From positions 1 to 64,000 of the forward strand of contig CAAAJI010000010.1 of assembly GCA_900642245.1 (NCBI GenBank): a stretch of DNA of 64,000 nt, read 5' to 3'. This DNA comes from Fragilaria radians (Eukaryota; Bacillariophyta; Fragilariophyceae; Fragilariales; Fragilariaceae). The notes under the pieces are model-generated. The model did not search any database, was not told the origin of the DNA, and was given only the letters and a program-made list of their open reading frames with translations. The position numbers were made by a program, and so were the translations under genes. Shown piece by piece: positions 11,969-24,600 of this stretch. Position 1 is the stretch's first letter. Each line of letters opens with the position of its first letter.

Positions 11969-13501
11969 AAGTTATGTCCCTTAAAGTCAATGCGAACACC
12001 AGGCTTTGATAGATTGTACTAGAAAAATCATTCTAAGCAATCTCGTAAGTATAACTCAAATATAGATTCATTTTTTGTTGGACATTATCGATACCCTCCC
12101 ACCGTACATTTATAGCAAAGAATAATGTCGTATTTGCAAGGTTCACGATGACTTCAAGTTCTGAGTATAATGGCGGACAAAATACAAATAAACGTTACTT
12201 CCTATTTATTTCCTAGGATAAAAATGTTTTACCGTAGTTCAATGATTGTAGATTGAGGGCTATTGAAATATTGGCATTAAGGATAAACCGCATACAACCA
12301 TCGAAGGGCATCTGCTACATGACATGAGCATAGCCAGAAATAGCCTTTGGCATTGTGGAATCAAATTCTCATTCGTTTGTTTTTACCTTTCACGTTACAA
12401 GCTGGAGTGCAATTCAAGTACCTTAGATGATTGTAACTTTACTTAACATATGATACAATAAATGGGAATTATAGAGCATGATTTCCCATCAAAATCAAAT
12501 TCTTTTGAAAGCAGAAAAATGGGTCAATTGAATCCTAAATCATTATTGCATACATTGAAATACAGAAAACTGCAGATTACAATGACATATTGCTTTATGC
12601 TGATATTAGATATCATACCAATACACATTGCCTCTGTAACTCATTTTTTGTTACTCATGTTAGCTTAACAAGAAACACATGTAGAAGCAGAATCTAAAAA
12701 TTGATATATGTGCTTCAGAAATTATTATCCTGCATTCCTTTTTTCTAAATGGAACGCACAAGATTATGTTTGTATCACCATCTAAAAAAACTACTTTGGA
12801 AGAAGTTAATGTAATTTTGTTGTTCCACTTTTAACGTTAACAATGAATCTGCTCTAGATTTCTTGTATCAAATTTTATGAAGAATAGTGCGAGATCCACG
12901 TTATTTATAACTGGGATGAAAGCAATTTTGGTATAAACAATTTCACATGTTGCAATGTCTGCAGCAGTTTAGGGAGAATAGATTTGCCAATTACATGTTA
13001 GAATCCTTAATTTTTTCCTGATTTAAGTGAAGTTACAGTAATATGACTTTGTTGCTTTGATTGAGACATTATAGCAATTCTTGTTATTTGTGACTGCAGT
13101 TCTACACGTTTGTCAGAATTTGACAACTTTGTTTTCATAGTTACTATCAGGTAAGATGCTGTTTCCCCCCTCATTAAGCAATCCCTCTGTTTTATGTATC
13201 AATAGATTTACCTCCAAGCACTCTACATGCTCATTGATTTTATAATGTCTATTTTAGTTCTTGGTCGGTAACACCCTCGGGTTTATCCTTAAAGGAATGT
13301 GTCCTCCACGTGTCAAAATTATCGATTGACATACGGGCCTTTTTTTCCCACGTGGAAGAAAAGGACTTTTTGTTCCCAAATAGTATGGTGTTGGTGGTTG
13401 TTATGTGGTGGTAGTTTTACAAGTAGTCGTAGTAGTCGTTGTAGTACCCCACTCTTCCGCCATCACTTATTTCCTATTTGCTTTCACAATCCATCCTCAC
13501 A
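11969..13501. other. Intergenic, nothing recognised
   Basis: About 1.5 kb between two divergently oriented genes, so it should contain both promoters. Short open frames here (12462-12668, 13299-13505) lack coding character. No repeat shared with other parts of the window was noticed. Confidence 0.4.
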
Positions 13502-14676
13502 ATGAAGTTTATTAATTCGTTGGGACTTTGTTGTCTCTTGATATCTGTGAGTAGAACATGAATCTTTTTGTGTTATTGGAAACTTCATGTTGAAGAGGAA
13601 GAAGGATTGATTTTGCTGCTCCTGTGTTTCGGCACGAGAAGGAGAAAATGAATGGATTGCGTTTTTTTTGTGGAGGATTTGTTTTCTTCTTCTTCTTCTT
13701 CTTCTTCTTCTTCTTCTTCTTCTTGTATCCTTTCGAGAGTCGACAATTGCATTGTGCTAATGAAGCTTGACATGGATGATAATGAAACTCAATATTGACA
13801 TACTTTCTTTCTCTCTCCCTATTTGTTTAGCCATCTAGTGCTCAATTTGGTGTTGCGGCAGGTCGCAAGAAGGTTGGAACATCCTTTCATGAACTCAATG
13901 AACGATTGAAATCGGAGGGTGATAAGACAGGATCAGAAACTGCTGGTCTTGGAGATCTATCCAACATACAAGAACTAATGGCAAAGGCATTCGAAGATCC
14001 TGCCACGTTGCAAGCGATTCAACAGATGTCATCTGGATTCCAAGATGCGATGGATGAAATAAGTAAGATGGACCCCTCTGCTCTTCAGAATTCGATGGAA
14101 CAATTATTGAATATGATGACTCAAGGTGACATTATGGACGCTGTCATTTCCAAGAAGGATGATGTGTTGGCCAATTTGGAACTTACCGGCCTAGTCCCCC
14201 CCGAAGAGTTGGCCAAGTACAAGGCCGACCCAGCCTACTTTGAAGAACAGATGAAGGGTGCATTCGATCAAATGAAGGGTATCTTTTCAGATCCTGCCGT
14301 CCTTGAAACGGCTAGTAAGACCATGAAGGGTATGCAAGCTGCCTTGACTGACCCATTGTTACTCAAGCTTAATGAACTATTACTAGCGACACGTGAAGTG
14401 ACAGCCCTCGAAATGGAAGAACTTAGACTTTTGTTCCTTCAATCACCCGACCATCCAGCCCTAACCATGTTTCAGGGACTGGCTGAAGAAGTTAAGGATA
14501 CACTCAAATTCCAAAAGGGATTCCAAGAGGCTCGTCAAAGTATCAAGGATATGATGGAAGACGGTGCATCGGGATTTGCAGAACTTTGGAAGACAATGAT
14601 GGATGGTATGGTGGCCCCATCCAATATGGCTGCGAATATCATGGCAGGTGGTGGTGCAGGTGTCGGAGAACTCTAA
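13502..14676 (+). CDS. Signal-peptide protein of unknown function, DPAxLxxIQxM repeats
   Basis: Two exons, 13502-13546 and 13831-14676, separated by a 284 bp phase-0 intron (GTGAGT...TTTGTTTAG), giving 296 residues. Exon 1 encodes MKFINSLGLCCLLIS, a clear hydrophobic signal segment, continued by PSSAQFGVAAGRKK. The SAQF context could be a signal-peptide cleavage site, perhaps of a bipartite plastid leader, but Phe is at +2 rather than +1. The mature part is alpha-helical and Met/Asp/Glu-rich, with repeated phrases such as FEDPATLQAIQQM, KMDPSALQNSM and FSDPAVLETASKTM. These resemble the DP-x-hydrophobic helices of Sti1/chaperonin-like repeats only loosely, and I do not recognise the family. 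The C-terminus is Gly-rich. The intron carries a (TTC)13 microsatellite. Confidence 0.75.
13684..13722 (+). repeat. (TTC)13 microsatellite in intron
   Basis: Thirteen perfect TTC units inside the only intron of the signal-peptide gene. The reverse-strand open frame across it encodes poly-Glu and is not considered a gene. Confidence 0.95.
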
Positions 14677-16756
14677 AGAGACACACACACACAGATAGTT
14701 ATCGTCGCATCCTACCTACATTTCCCCGTCTCTGACAACACTTTTCACTCTTATCCAACTTTTCACACAACAAAACACATTAAAACTCCGAGAATCCAAT
14801 AGTTTCAATATGGAGTATTTCCTTGTCTTCTATCTCTCATTTTATCTTCATTGTTTTCGACTGGCGTTCGACAAAATCAACATCTTGGAATGATATGGAA
14901 TTTCTTCTTCAATTAAAAAAAAAGGAATATACTACATTTCTTACACGATTAGTTAAATGATTTTGTATTTTATTACATATCGTCCTTGTATTTTATTTAT
15001 TTTGAAAGCCCTTCCTCCAAGTAAATGTCTTTGTCGTCGTATAGTCTAACATCTTGTTTCGTACCTGTGCCGTATGATCCATCCTGAGTGGATTTGCGTT
15101 GGGAAAATATTGGTTTCGCAGGTTGATATATATTCCCCTCTGAATCTATCGTACTGTGGAGTTTGATTCTGGACACCCTCGCCAACACTATTTTGTTTAA
15201 CCATTATTGTATTAATCGAGTATGTTCTTGTATCATTTATTCATCACTGATGAAGATATTGATATTGACAATTATGTTTATTCAGTAACTTTCTCTTCGC
15301 TTTTTTCCATATTACACCATTGATTCAACATGATCAATCTAAATTTTGCATTTACATTTTTGTTTCAAAACTGCTTGTATTTCTCCAATGATGTTTGGCT
15401 GTCTTTTGTTCAATTACTATATGTATGCTTATATATAGAGTTGTTTTGTTTCCTGAATCATTTGTTACACACTCTCCTTTGACTTTCAATTATTTTATGA
15501 TTATGCTGTTGGTTTCTTGACCTGTTCCTCTTGTACGCATGAAAACAATATTCTTCATTCATTAAATGCTATGAAAGCAAAGAATTGTCTTGACACACTG
15601 AATACAGGAAACAAATATATTGTATCAATCCATATGCCAAACTTACATACCTATTCCAATTTCCATTTTAATTGTTGCTGCGTTAATGTTCAATATGCCA
15701 TCTCATCATGATCATTTTTCATCAGAATCCATCTTTCCTTCTTCTGTCATGTCATCAAACTAATTGTCTCTGGCTTCTATGAGCAGAGTTTAAACAAGTA
15801 GTTGAACATATCTTGCTCCAAGTTGGCCATTATTTTGTTCTCCTTGAGAAATTTAGAACCCGTGTAGTGCTTATATTGGTTATCTTCAAATATGTAAGTA
15901 TTTTAGAGTGCCTCTTCACACTTCTCTCAATATTTCTTCTCCTTTCTCCAAACTGTTGTTTCCGCCTTATATTCTTAGTATTGATGGTTATCTCCAATAT
16001 TGTGTGCAGGGAGGTTGGGAGATTCATACAAATTTGAATCTTAGTAATACTCTTAAGGCATTTTCAGTATAGAAGACTCTTTATCAAAATCACAAGAAGA
16101 AATCTGATAATATCCAAAGATTTCTATTTATAGATGCTGAATGAATTCAAGGGCAAACCTTCGTAGCAATAAACGCAAACATTATTTTGTTGGAAGAGAG
16201 TATTGACCTCCATTAACGATCAAAATAGGGTAATCATTAAATTGCAGCATCTTGAATTTGTTAAACTTTTTAACATGCATATGTGGTAAATGTGCATGTG
16301 TTAATGAACTTGAATAGTGAAAACGACGCGGCAAGTCAGAATATCTTTTTACAATCTCATTGCAACGGCACCTAAAAAAATTCGTATGCGTTGTCGAGTC
16401 AAAATCTTAAATTTCTAAATGAATCATGTGAAAATGTTACTACCGCGGTCAAGTTCTTCGAGCTTGAGCTAGACAATTCGCTCTGGTATTGCTTTTGTTT
16501 TCGAAAAGCGACGGTCCGTACACTGAAGTAATAAATCTAAATTTTTCAATCTATTCCTCAAAATTTTACCTAAAAAACACCTCAGTTTAAATAACTGTAG
16601 AAACATTCTGTTTTCGGTAATAAATGCAAGATTGCGTCGCAAAGACCTATGAAAGAAAGACCAATACATTATCATGTATGGGTTTCCAAACAAACTTCCC
16701 CGTAAAAAAAGTCTTGAAGCAGTGCCAACGCTATTACCACTCGTAAAAAGCGAGAG
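14677..16756. other. Intergenic, mostly unrecognised
   Basis: About 2 kb of AT-rich sequence. The first 100 bp contains the 3' flank of the preceding gene, with a short (AC)n tract. A 63-codon minus-strand open frame at 14997-15188 has reasonable amino-acid composition but no ATG and is listed separately. Overlapping open frames on both strands at 15813-16037 look like chance. Confidence 0.4.
14997..15188 (-). CDS. Possible small hypothetical protein or terminal exon
   Basis: A 63-codon open frame with balanced, hydrophilic composition (for example KPIFSQRKSTQDGSYGTG) ending at LEEGLSK. There is no in-frame ATG; the frame opens at a GTG, and an in-frame stop lies 18 bases upstream, so if real it must be a 3' exon. 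No homology was recognised. It could equally be a chance frame. Confidence 0.25.
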   Translation of the reverse strand: MLARVSRIKLHSTIDSEGNIYQPAKPIFSQRKSTQDGSYGTGTKQDVRLYDDKDIYLEEGLSK

Positions 16757-17269
16757 ATGAATGGTATTCTTCAAGAGGTACGCAGACTTCGAAGCGACCT
16801 GGTGACGAAAACAAAGTCTGCCTATGAGTCATTTTCTGGGAATGGAAGAGAAGATTCGGCTCAACAGGATGCTCCTCCGGTAACGTCATTCACTGAATCC
16901 GAGAAGACTCAACTGGCTTTGAGACTCTCTACAATGGCTTTGCCCGGTGCCTATTCCGCTTCGACCGAACAAGATCCTAAGCTTAACGCTTCACAAGATC
17001 GTCAGGGCAACAGCGGAAGGAACAGCGATAACCCCCTAGACGTAGAACTGCAAAACGAGAGTTCCAAGTTAACGGCATTGGAACATCAACCAATCGAGGA
17101 ACTTCAAGTCGTTATGAGGGAATTTCAAAAGATGACTCTGAAAGAAGATACGGATGATTACAACGCTAAGAAAAGAAGAGGAATCCTTTGTTTGAGAGTT
17201 TCACTCCTTATTTTCATTTTATTGTTCATCCTTCTTTGGGTAGGTTTTGGTGTCATCAAAAAGGTATAG
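16757..17269 (+). pseudogene. Truncated paralogue of the membrane LRR protein
   Basis: A 170-residue ORF whose N-terminal domain and membrane helix match the gene at 10028-11968: MNGILQEVRRLRSDL against MPGFVSEIRRLRNDL, ALPGAYSAS against ELPGAYPCP, and an EELQVVMREFQ block before a basic KKRR and the helix LRVSLLIFILLFILLWVGF. The stop falls just after the helix, and no LRR or ectodomain sequence was found downstream. The last codons run into GTATAG, so a splice donor after the AAG codon is possible, but the nearest usable acceptor (TTTTCAG at about 17425) leads only to a 19-residue tail. It may be a degraded copy or a short membrane protein that kept only the cytoplasmic part. Confidence 0.7.
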
Positions 17270-19390
17270 TAATGAGTATACTCCACAACCATAAAACGTT
17301 AAACATTCTGTGGAGGATACTGTTAAAATGACAAACAAGTTGTCAAATTATTTCAAGGATAGTCCGTTGATGTCCTGTACATTTCATTGACGCACATACA
17401 AAGAACGCTATGTGTCTTTTCAGAAATCATTGTGTTCTCCGCTTTGCATGAGAGCGATGAGGTATTCAACGAAGCGATATTAATTACCCTAGGTAAACAC
17501 CATGATTAATGGATAGGCAGATGAGACTTAGTTATTCTAATGCGTAATGTTCAGTCTTTCCTTTATTTTCTTTAGTCAAGCATCGACAGGAATGTAAAAA
17601 GAAAATTGTAAGATAAGTGGAGTTATTAATGGTGTATTACTTCTTTCGTTGAAAGTCTTTGAAAAAGTTTGACGCATGAATTCCTTTAATGAGATGCAAA
17701 AAATAATGCGGCATCCTTTCCTAAGGATACGAACTTCATTGATACTCAAAGGTCTCTAATAATGCGGATAAACCTTCTGCTTATAATAAGGTAAAATAGT
17801 CAGAGAGAAATTTCTTTGTACTTCCTCGATTGTTACGGAATTTGTTTGATAATCAAGGGTTTGCACCTCATTTCTACACGAGTTGGAGAGGTTTCAGGAA
17901 ATTCAAGTACGGCTGGCTAACCCATGCCGTCTAAGTCGATGATTGGCAAAAAAATTATAAAGTAATTGTGATTGGTATAAACATTTTTACTCAATTGTGA
18001 TTGGTAAACAGTTGTGTTCGGGGCAATTCCTACAATACTCAGTTGCCGACTAAGAAAAAACTGCTGGATACGTCTGAAGACCAGGTTTTTCTAACTTATC
18101 AGCATCCATAGTGGCGGATTCCTTCAGGTAAACACGTATTCTACCCAACTCAGCCCAATTGAATCTTTGGAAAATGAGGAAATGTTGCGGATAGGACATG
18201 CAAAAACTATAAGAATGGAATGAAGTCAAAACAAAGAAAAGGGAGGATGAAATTTAATGACATATGCATAACAATTAGAAAAGATTCCAAAATGGTGACA
18301 AATGATTCATAAATTTCCGGAGGGGTTTGAAAAATGCTACAATCCATTGCAACTTCTAAAACTTAGCATGGCAACATAAGAATTAAAGCAGTCAGCCAAA
18401 GAATTTCAGAATGAATGGTTAAAGGCAATAAGAGATTTGGAAAACTCCTATCTGAGAAATATAACTTATCTTCTCTATGATGCTAGGCAGGGATATTTCT
18501 ATCTTGTTATGCGTTATCACCATTGAAGTATTGTGCAGATGGTCGTTACAAGTCTATGATTCCATTTCTCTAGCAACAAGTATGAGGGATAAAATCGTTG
18601 TCAATATGTGATAGTGAGCGACAATCTCAAGGGCATGTAAAATTCATAATCTTAGTCAGATACTAATATTTAAGCAATCTTCAATAACTCCATACTTTAC
18701 AAACGTTGACAATTAAAAATATTTTGGTTTGTCAAGGGATGATAGCCTAATTCCCCTTTATTTTTACACAATGACTTCAGGGATTTGAATAAGCTTATTG
18801 TTGAAAACTTCAGCTTCCCAATTCTCTTTTAAAGTCTGAGACTTGAAAATTGGGATAAACTACAAAGTACCCTGTAACATTTTGGGTTCAAATTCATGGG
18901 CATGCTGCAATTTCTATACCAAAAGTGGTTGGGGCATTTATCTAAAAAGCCTAAGCATCTGACGCCATAATTCAATGGATTATAAGCAAAATCGTTAACA
19001 TGAAGCTGATACTACACTTTGTCCACCTTCATCAGCGGTTCGAATACCATCTAAGTGGTATATTTATTTTACAATAAGGTCAGAATTAAAAATATATGCT
19101 CTTCGATTTTTTCTACCCTGTTAAAAAATGGTAGCAAGTCTTCTATTCAGATGATTAAAGATGAAGAGAATTAGTCAATAAAATGCAATTGCAAGTCGCA
19201 CTAAAAGTTGTGGTTGCTAAAATTAATCTTTACCTAATTGCTGACTCACACTTTTCTTCAATTTCCTAATATCCCTTATGGATAAGCTAAACACATAAAA
19301 TCTTAATCATAAATGAAGGTATGGGGCATTCCCAATACCCTTCCTGAATCGAAACGTGCATTCACTCCTAAAATCATCAACTCTCCCGAG
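17270..19390. other. Unrecognised, probably decayed repeat sequence
   Basis: About 2.1 kb with no coding frame. A near repeat, AATTGTGATTGGTA, occurs twice around 17960-18010. The right end adjoins the truncated 3' side of the reverse-oriented gypsy element. No domain was recognised. Confidence 0.4.
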
Positions 19391-19399
19391 TATTTCAAT

Positions 19400-20640
19400 C
19401 ATTCTATTTAAATTTGGATTTGTAAGCAATGTTTCTTTGCTATTTGCCTTTTCGTATCCTCAAAAGCTTTTTGACATTGCTCGGTCCAATCCCATATTGC
19501 AATAGACAAGATGAGGGAAGATATTGGTGCAAATTGGTGCAACCTATGTGGCCTGTGTCCCTATAATAGTAGCCATTTCTATGAAGCTTCTTGCCTGCTT
19601 TCTAATCTTTGGTACTTCTGATTTCATAATTGATTTGCCTTCTTTTTAGTGGGTCTAGCTCCTCTCCTACCAATAAGGTATCCTAGATATTTAAGTTCAT
19701 TACAGCAGAAATGACTTTTGGAGGCATTCTTTTTCAAGCCTACACACTTCTGGTGAAACCTTTTCCTAGCTGTTTTAAATGACTCTCAAAGGTGTCTTTT
19801 GACACTACTAAGCAATGATTGAGGTAAGCTCTGGCAAATTCCAGGTCAAGCATGAATTGCTCATTTCTCTTGGAAAGCGTCTGTGCTATTACATTAGTGA
19901 ATGGAAGTCTCAAGTACTTGTATTAACCGAAGGGTAATACCGCAATACAGAGATTAGATGCATAAGGAGTTAGTCCTATGTGAAAGTAACCCATGTTTAG
20001 ATCCAATGATGTTGCAAGATAGAATTCTCCTAATTTTTGCAGGAGATAATTTATTTTTAGGGATTGGAAAGGGTTTCTTTTTAGCTTCTTGTTTGATTCT
20101 CTTAAATCAGGTAGAGATCTTAAGGCTTTGTCTGGCTTAGCTTTAGTAAACATGGGGCATGCCCATTTAGATCTATTAACCATTCTTAAAAGTCCAAAGT
20201 CAACAAGTTGTTGAACTTCATGTTTTAGCTGTTGCACTTGAAAGTGTGGAACTAGATATGGTCTTGAATGATAAGGTTTCCCATTTCTTATCCTTTATTC
20301 CAAGTTCACTGGACCTGTTTTCCGATTTCCCAGTGTTTCATCAAACAAGTGTGCAAACTTTTTCTGTAGCTTATGTAAGGTTTCTTGTTGATCAGCATTT
20401 AACAAGTGGCATTCTGTTGCAATCTTATTTAAGTTTGCAGGGTAGTATTTACTTTTCACTATATTCTGAATTCTTTCAGCATCTGTGGTTAAAGGGTCTT
20501 GAGCAAAACAAAAACTCTTGTTCAAACTCCTCTGTTGATTTGTCAACTGGTTGCATTGGAATTGAGGTATTATCCCATCTTACTTCAGCTGCGCTGAAGC
20601 AGATGTCAATGCCTATTTCATGGATAAAGTCTCGGCCAAT
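19400..20640 (-). pseudogene. Ty3/gypsy pol remnant (protease and reverse transcriptase)
   Basis: On the minus strand the order is aspartic protease C-terminal part (about 20640-20530: LIIGRDFIHEIGIDICFS), a linker (20546-20295, with KKFAHLFDETLGN) and the reverse transcriptase (20237 downwards: NRSKWACPMF, then SLDLNMGYFHIGL). It continues past a stop near 19920 with MSNFMLDLEFARAYLNHCLVVSKDTF-like text at about 19850-19790. The YLDD catalytic box has become YLNH, and several stops and frameshifts are present. Similarity ends near 19400, before RNase H and integrase. This belongs with the gag at 21434-21775 and LTR 2 as one 5'-half element. Confidence 0.8.
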
Positions 20641-21179
20641 GATTAAGCCATAACTAATTGACTTAGCATTCGATTAGTCCAAATTGCAGTTCCATGTAAT
20701 CTGTCTATGTGTGTGTAAGGCTGGTAATGTAAAGCTTATCTCACATTTCCTGTGAGTACTAAAATTACCAGCTTTTGTAGTCCACTTTGTTCTCTTTTCT
20801 TTCGTTGTTTTTAATGTTTTTACTAAGCTCTGGTTAATCAGGGTTGCTGTACACCTGACTCAAGCACAAATCTCATGCTTTTCCAGGCAATTGGGTCTTT
20901 GCTACCCTATATGGTGGCTATATATCATATTGCAATTGATGATAATTGCGCTAGTTTAGACTTTTTCCTAGGTCTAAGTAATGTTGCCGTGGAATTAAAG
21001 TATTTGTAACAGTTTCTATTGCTAATTAATGATCGTACGAGTGTCTGTCAAACGGATTTATTTCCAGAGGATTCTTCTTCTGGATTGTTGCCTTCTTCTC
21101 CAATCAACTCTCCATGGTCATTGTTTAACCGGTTGATTGATGGAGTTATCTGTCTTGTGGGCAACTCTACCGGTTAAAA

Positions 21180-21775
21180 CATCATCCTGCTCATCCATAG
21201 TTGTGTAGTTTCCAATGCCCAATGCAGAAAAACTACCTCTGTTACAGCATTCAAGGCTTGGTTGACGTGTCCTACACTGATTGGCCTTGAATGACCATCT
21301 TATGCTGTCTTGGCATCTTGGAGGGCTGTCTCAAATGCAACTGCAATCTCTCCACGTACCAACGCTTCCTCTGTAGAGGCGCTGTCAGTGCCACCCGCAA
21401 TAGAATTCTGGGTCCAAATTTCCCCTAAGTCTCTTAGCATATCAATCCATTCCTGGGGATTGACCTCTTTGAATTTCCGGACATGCTTCTGTACTTGGTT
21501 GCATCATGCAATATAGTTTCCTTTTTCCCCTTCTTTGTTGTCTTCTGAGGAATCAACGGGAGGACAGGAAGCAAATGACCCAACTTCTTGACACACTTGG
21601 AATCTTTATATGCTGAACATCTCCTTTTCCTCTTTATCTTCCAAACAATCAACTTAAAAGGTACATTCTTCATCTTCTTCAGTAGCACGTAGAGGCTATA
21701 AATGTGTAATGCACTATGCCACCAATTAGGTCTGTAGAAATGTATCATGGTATCGGTGATACGAGTGTAATTCAA
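21180..21775 (-). pseudogene. Ty3/gypsy gag remnant, minus strand
   Basis: The open frame 21775-21434 shares GHLLPVLPLIPQKTTK with the gag at 3530 and then loses frame. The reverse-strand DNA from 21430 to 21180 continues to match that gag (AGGGTGGCACTGAC-like region, CAACCAAGCCTTGAATGC). It lies between LTR 2 and the protease/RT remnant in the order expected for a gypsy element read on the minus strand. Confidence 0.75.
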
Positions 21776-22005
21776 TTAATTTCAATAATTTGTAGTTGAT
21801 TCAATCCCTACTAGCATTCTATTGATCACTGAAATTTCCAGTGAATCTTGAGTGCACTTTGACACTTGTAACTAAGGTATATTTTCGGTAGGCCGTATTA
21901 ACTGCGCTATTAGTTTAATGAACTTACCTATGGGCTTAGTTAGTGCGTTGAATAATTGATGTTGGACGTTATTGTCTGCTCAAACTTTTCAAGTGAAACT
22001 TCTCA
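21733..22005 (-). repeat. Gypsy-type LTR, copy 2 (reverse, 5'-truncated)
   Basis: The reverse complement reads GACAATAACGTCCAACATC ... TTCAACGCACTAACTAAGCCC ... AAAGTGCACTCAAGATTC ... TTTCTACAGACC, collinear with LTR copy 1. The left part of the LTR (TGCAATATGCGG onward) is missing. The adjacent ATTGGTGGCATAGTGCATTA is the presumed primer-binding site, also found after LTR 1. Confidence 0.7.
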
Positions 22006-22009
22006 GCCG

Positions 22010-22840
22010 AAGAACTGTATTCTTGCAGTTTAAATCAATTGCATCCCATTGAGAGGTCACAGATTTATTTAAATAGTCTGGTGAAAAACTATTAATCATC
22101 GATTTCCAACTAATCAACCATATCAAGAATAAATGTTCTCCAAATTTGAGCTCGCGTTTAACGATGCTTTCGTAAAATTGACGCATGATCCTAGCTATAA
22201 CTTTAGCTTCCATAAAATCAAATGGGATAGTTATTTCTGCTTTGTATGACCTTAATACATGTTGTGTTGGTGGTTTCATTGATTCATGCCTTTAAGTATA
22301 GACTAAAAGAAATACATAACTTTAATAGCTTTATGTGGAATGAACAATATCGAGTATAGCATTAACAGACAGTCTAAAAGATGTATTTGTATACCATTGT
22401 TGGAGACATCAAATACTGCTAGTGCAAGAAAAGATAAAGTATATAAATACACTAGGTATGCACATACCTATGTATGGGAAGACACTGACTCACAATTTTA
22501 TTTATTTTAAAGCTAACTGAAACTAAAAATAGTTTTAAAGAGACAGTGAGAGAATGAACTCATATCCTAATGAAGATTTGCCAGGAAGTGGACAAATACG
22601 AACGAATGGTATTAGACCTTCACAAGGGGGCAACTTGACGCGGATGAGATCAAGCTTAGTCAGAAACAAATTCAATTTATCATAATTCCACTTTGTACAA
22701 CTCAGTATAGAACAAATTGGACGTTGAGATTGACAAAGTGCTTCCTGTACTGGAAACTCATTGTCTTCATTATTTTCTGATTCTTCACATACATTAATAC
22801 CATCATCTGAATCTGTTTCCTGAGATAGGCTAACTTCACT
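22010..22840. other. Unrecognised repeat-like sequence
   Basis: Minus-strand frame 21989-22279 has no recognised domain. AT-rich, without ordered repeats. It probably belongs to the surrounding transposon graveyard. Confidence 0.35.
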
Positions 22841-22844
22841 TGAT

Positions 22845-24140
22845 TTAAAATTTTGTGTGAACTATAATAAGAGCAATTCCTCTGTTTGGCATAAACAATT
22901 TAGCTATCTGATTGCCTTCATGATCAGCTCTTTGATCAGAATTTGGGTTAAATGGCTGAATGTGAACTATAGTACATTGCTCCGACAAGCTACTAAATAA
23001 TGCAATTATTGCGCTCAGCATCAGGGATATGTTTGTGTGCACTTGTTTAGTTTGGACGGAAGTTCCACAATGATTTCATATCTTCCAATAATAAGCTAAA
23101 CTCATTATCCCATGAGACTGTGTTAATGCGGAATCTGGAACTTTGATCAATGATATTTACTCTCTCTAGCGCACTCCTGTGTGTGACATTGCTTTGTTGA
23201 GAACAAACTCTGCCTTTTGATACTCATTACCTTGGGAAACTGTTGTTAGGAAAGATACATTCTACTGTATCAATGGATTGAACTATATCTTGCTGGGTTA
23301 GTATTTTCTAGATTAAGTATATTTGTCGTCGCTGCGCCATCAAACAGACTAATTCATATCCAGGTACAGTAACCTTCCTGTTAATTATTAATTCTCTTGC
23401 AATTGTTTCAAGTGATAATTTTTATCCAGAGTTATGTATACTCTGCGCCAAATTAAGACTCCAAAATATGTCTGCAGAAGATTGGCTGTCCAGCACCTCT
23501 GTTGATATTTCCCATTGTGACCTTGGTCTTGGTTAATGGCAATATTTGGGGAGATCTGTGGCCTGGCTTGTCTCAACAACAACATGTTCCCTCTATCTGT
23601 ACAAATGATAACTCCAAGGTTCCCTCCTCTGTATCTTGTATATCTCAGGTTCTCTCTAATGATCCTTCTTCTTGCTGAGATACTTCTATGTGTCGTCAAA
23701 TGTATGATTGCTAATTATGCTGGTTGCTGAAATAACATCCTTTGGCTTTTGGCTTTTGGTCATGTCCGGCAAACTGAATTGACAAACCTCTTCACAATGT
23801 CCCAAAAATGGCTTTGTCAGCATTGTTACTGTTGATAACTTTCATCAAATGTTCAAATGTCTCTTTTCCATCTCTACCTTTTCCTATGTTTCATTCTTGA
23901 AATATGCTTTGAAACTTGATCTCCTAAAAGTCAGCTACATTACAGATGCTGTTGTATTCCAGCCTTGAAATTACATCCTACTACTTGAGCAAAGTGTGTA
24001 AAGTTGTGGTCACTGGGATGTTTTGCAATTTTATCAGGATCCGGAATACTTCTTGTGAAATGAGTGTGAATAATAGCAATTTTGGGATCAAAAAGATTTG
24101 CTCTCAAGCTTGATTTCTTTGCAATTTGGTACAATTTTTT
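22845..24140 (-). pseudogene. Probable Copia-like gag relic with zinc knuckle
   Basis: On the minus strand near 23600-23520 the DNA translates as TCCC, a stop, DKPGHRSPQILPLTKTK and then GNINRGAGQ. This resembles the CCHC knuckle region of diatom Copia gag (C-x2-C-x-KxGHxSPxC followed by a KDKxPxxxWxINRA block), with a stop in the knuckle and the last Cys replaced. Neighbouring minus-strand frames at 23388-23699 and 23940-24134 show no other recognised domain. The call rests on the knuckle block alone. Confidence 0.4.
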
Positions 24141-24600
24141 TTATTGCTCTTTCTTTGGAGCATCATGTTAACTTATTATATAATGTTAGTTTCTAAATGA
24201 ACAACAAGTATTCTTGAATTTAGTCTCACAATATGGCTATTGGGGAAGCACCTTGTAGGTGAAGAGCTATGAATTAGGTTTGCTAACTGGACGCTCCTGA
24301 TGTACTAAAGTGCATGATACATCCGTATTTGATTCATGATTGAATTTTTCTTAGGACACAATTAATAATCTTCTGCCTTGATGTCTTTACAGGCCCAATT
24401 GGGCTTTGAAATTATAATATTTAGTTCAAGAGCATATTGCTGAATCTTTGGAGCAACCTCTGGTATTTCCTATTTGCAATTTGAAACTGCTGATACTTGA
24501 ATGCCTGAAATTTGGTCTTTGGAACTACAAAATATAACTTTACAACTGGTTCATCAATACGCCTTTGCTTTTTCCTTGATCTTTCCCCTGAAGATGGCAC

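Noticed and set aside
13585..13773. Poly-Glu ORF on the minus strand
   Set aside because: It is the reverse translation of the (TTC)13 intronic microsatellite.
16469..16774. 101-codon minus-strand ORF upstream of the truncated LRR paralogue
   Set aside because: It overlaps the paralogue start, and no domain or coding pattern was recognised.
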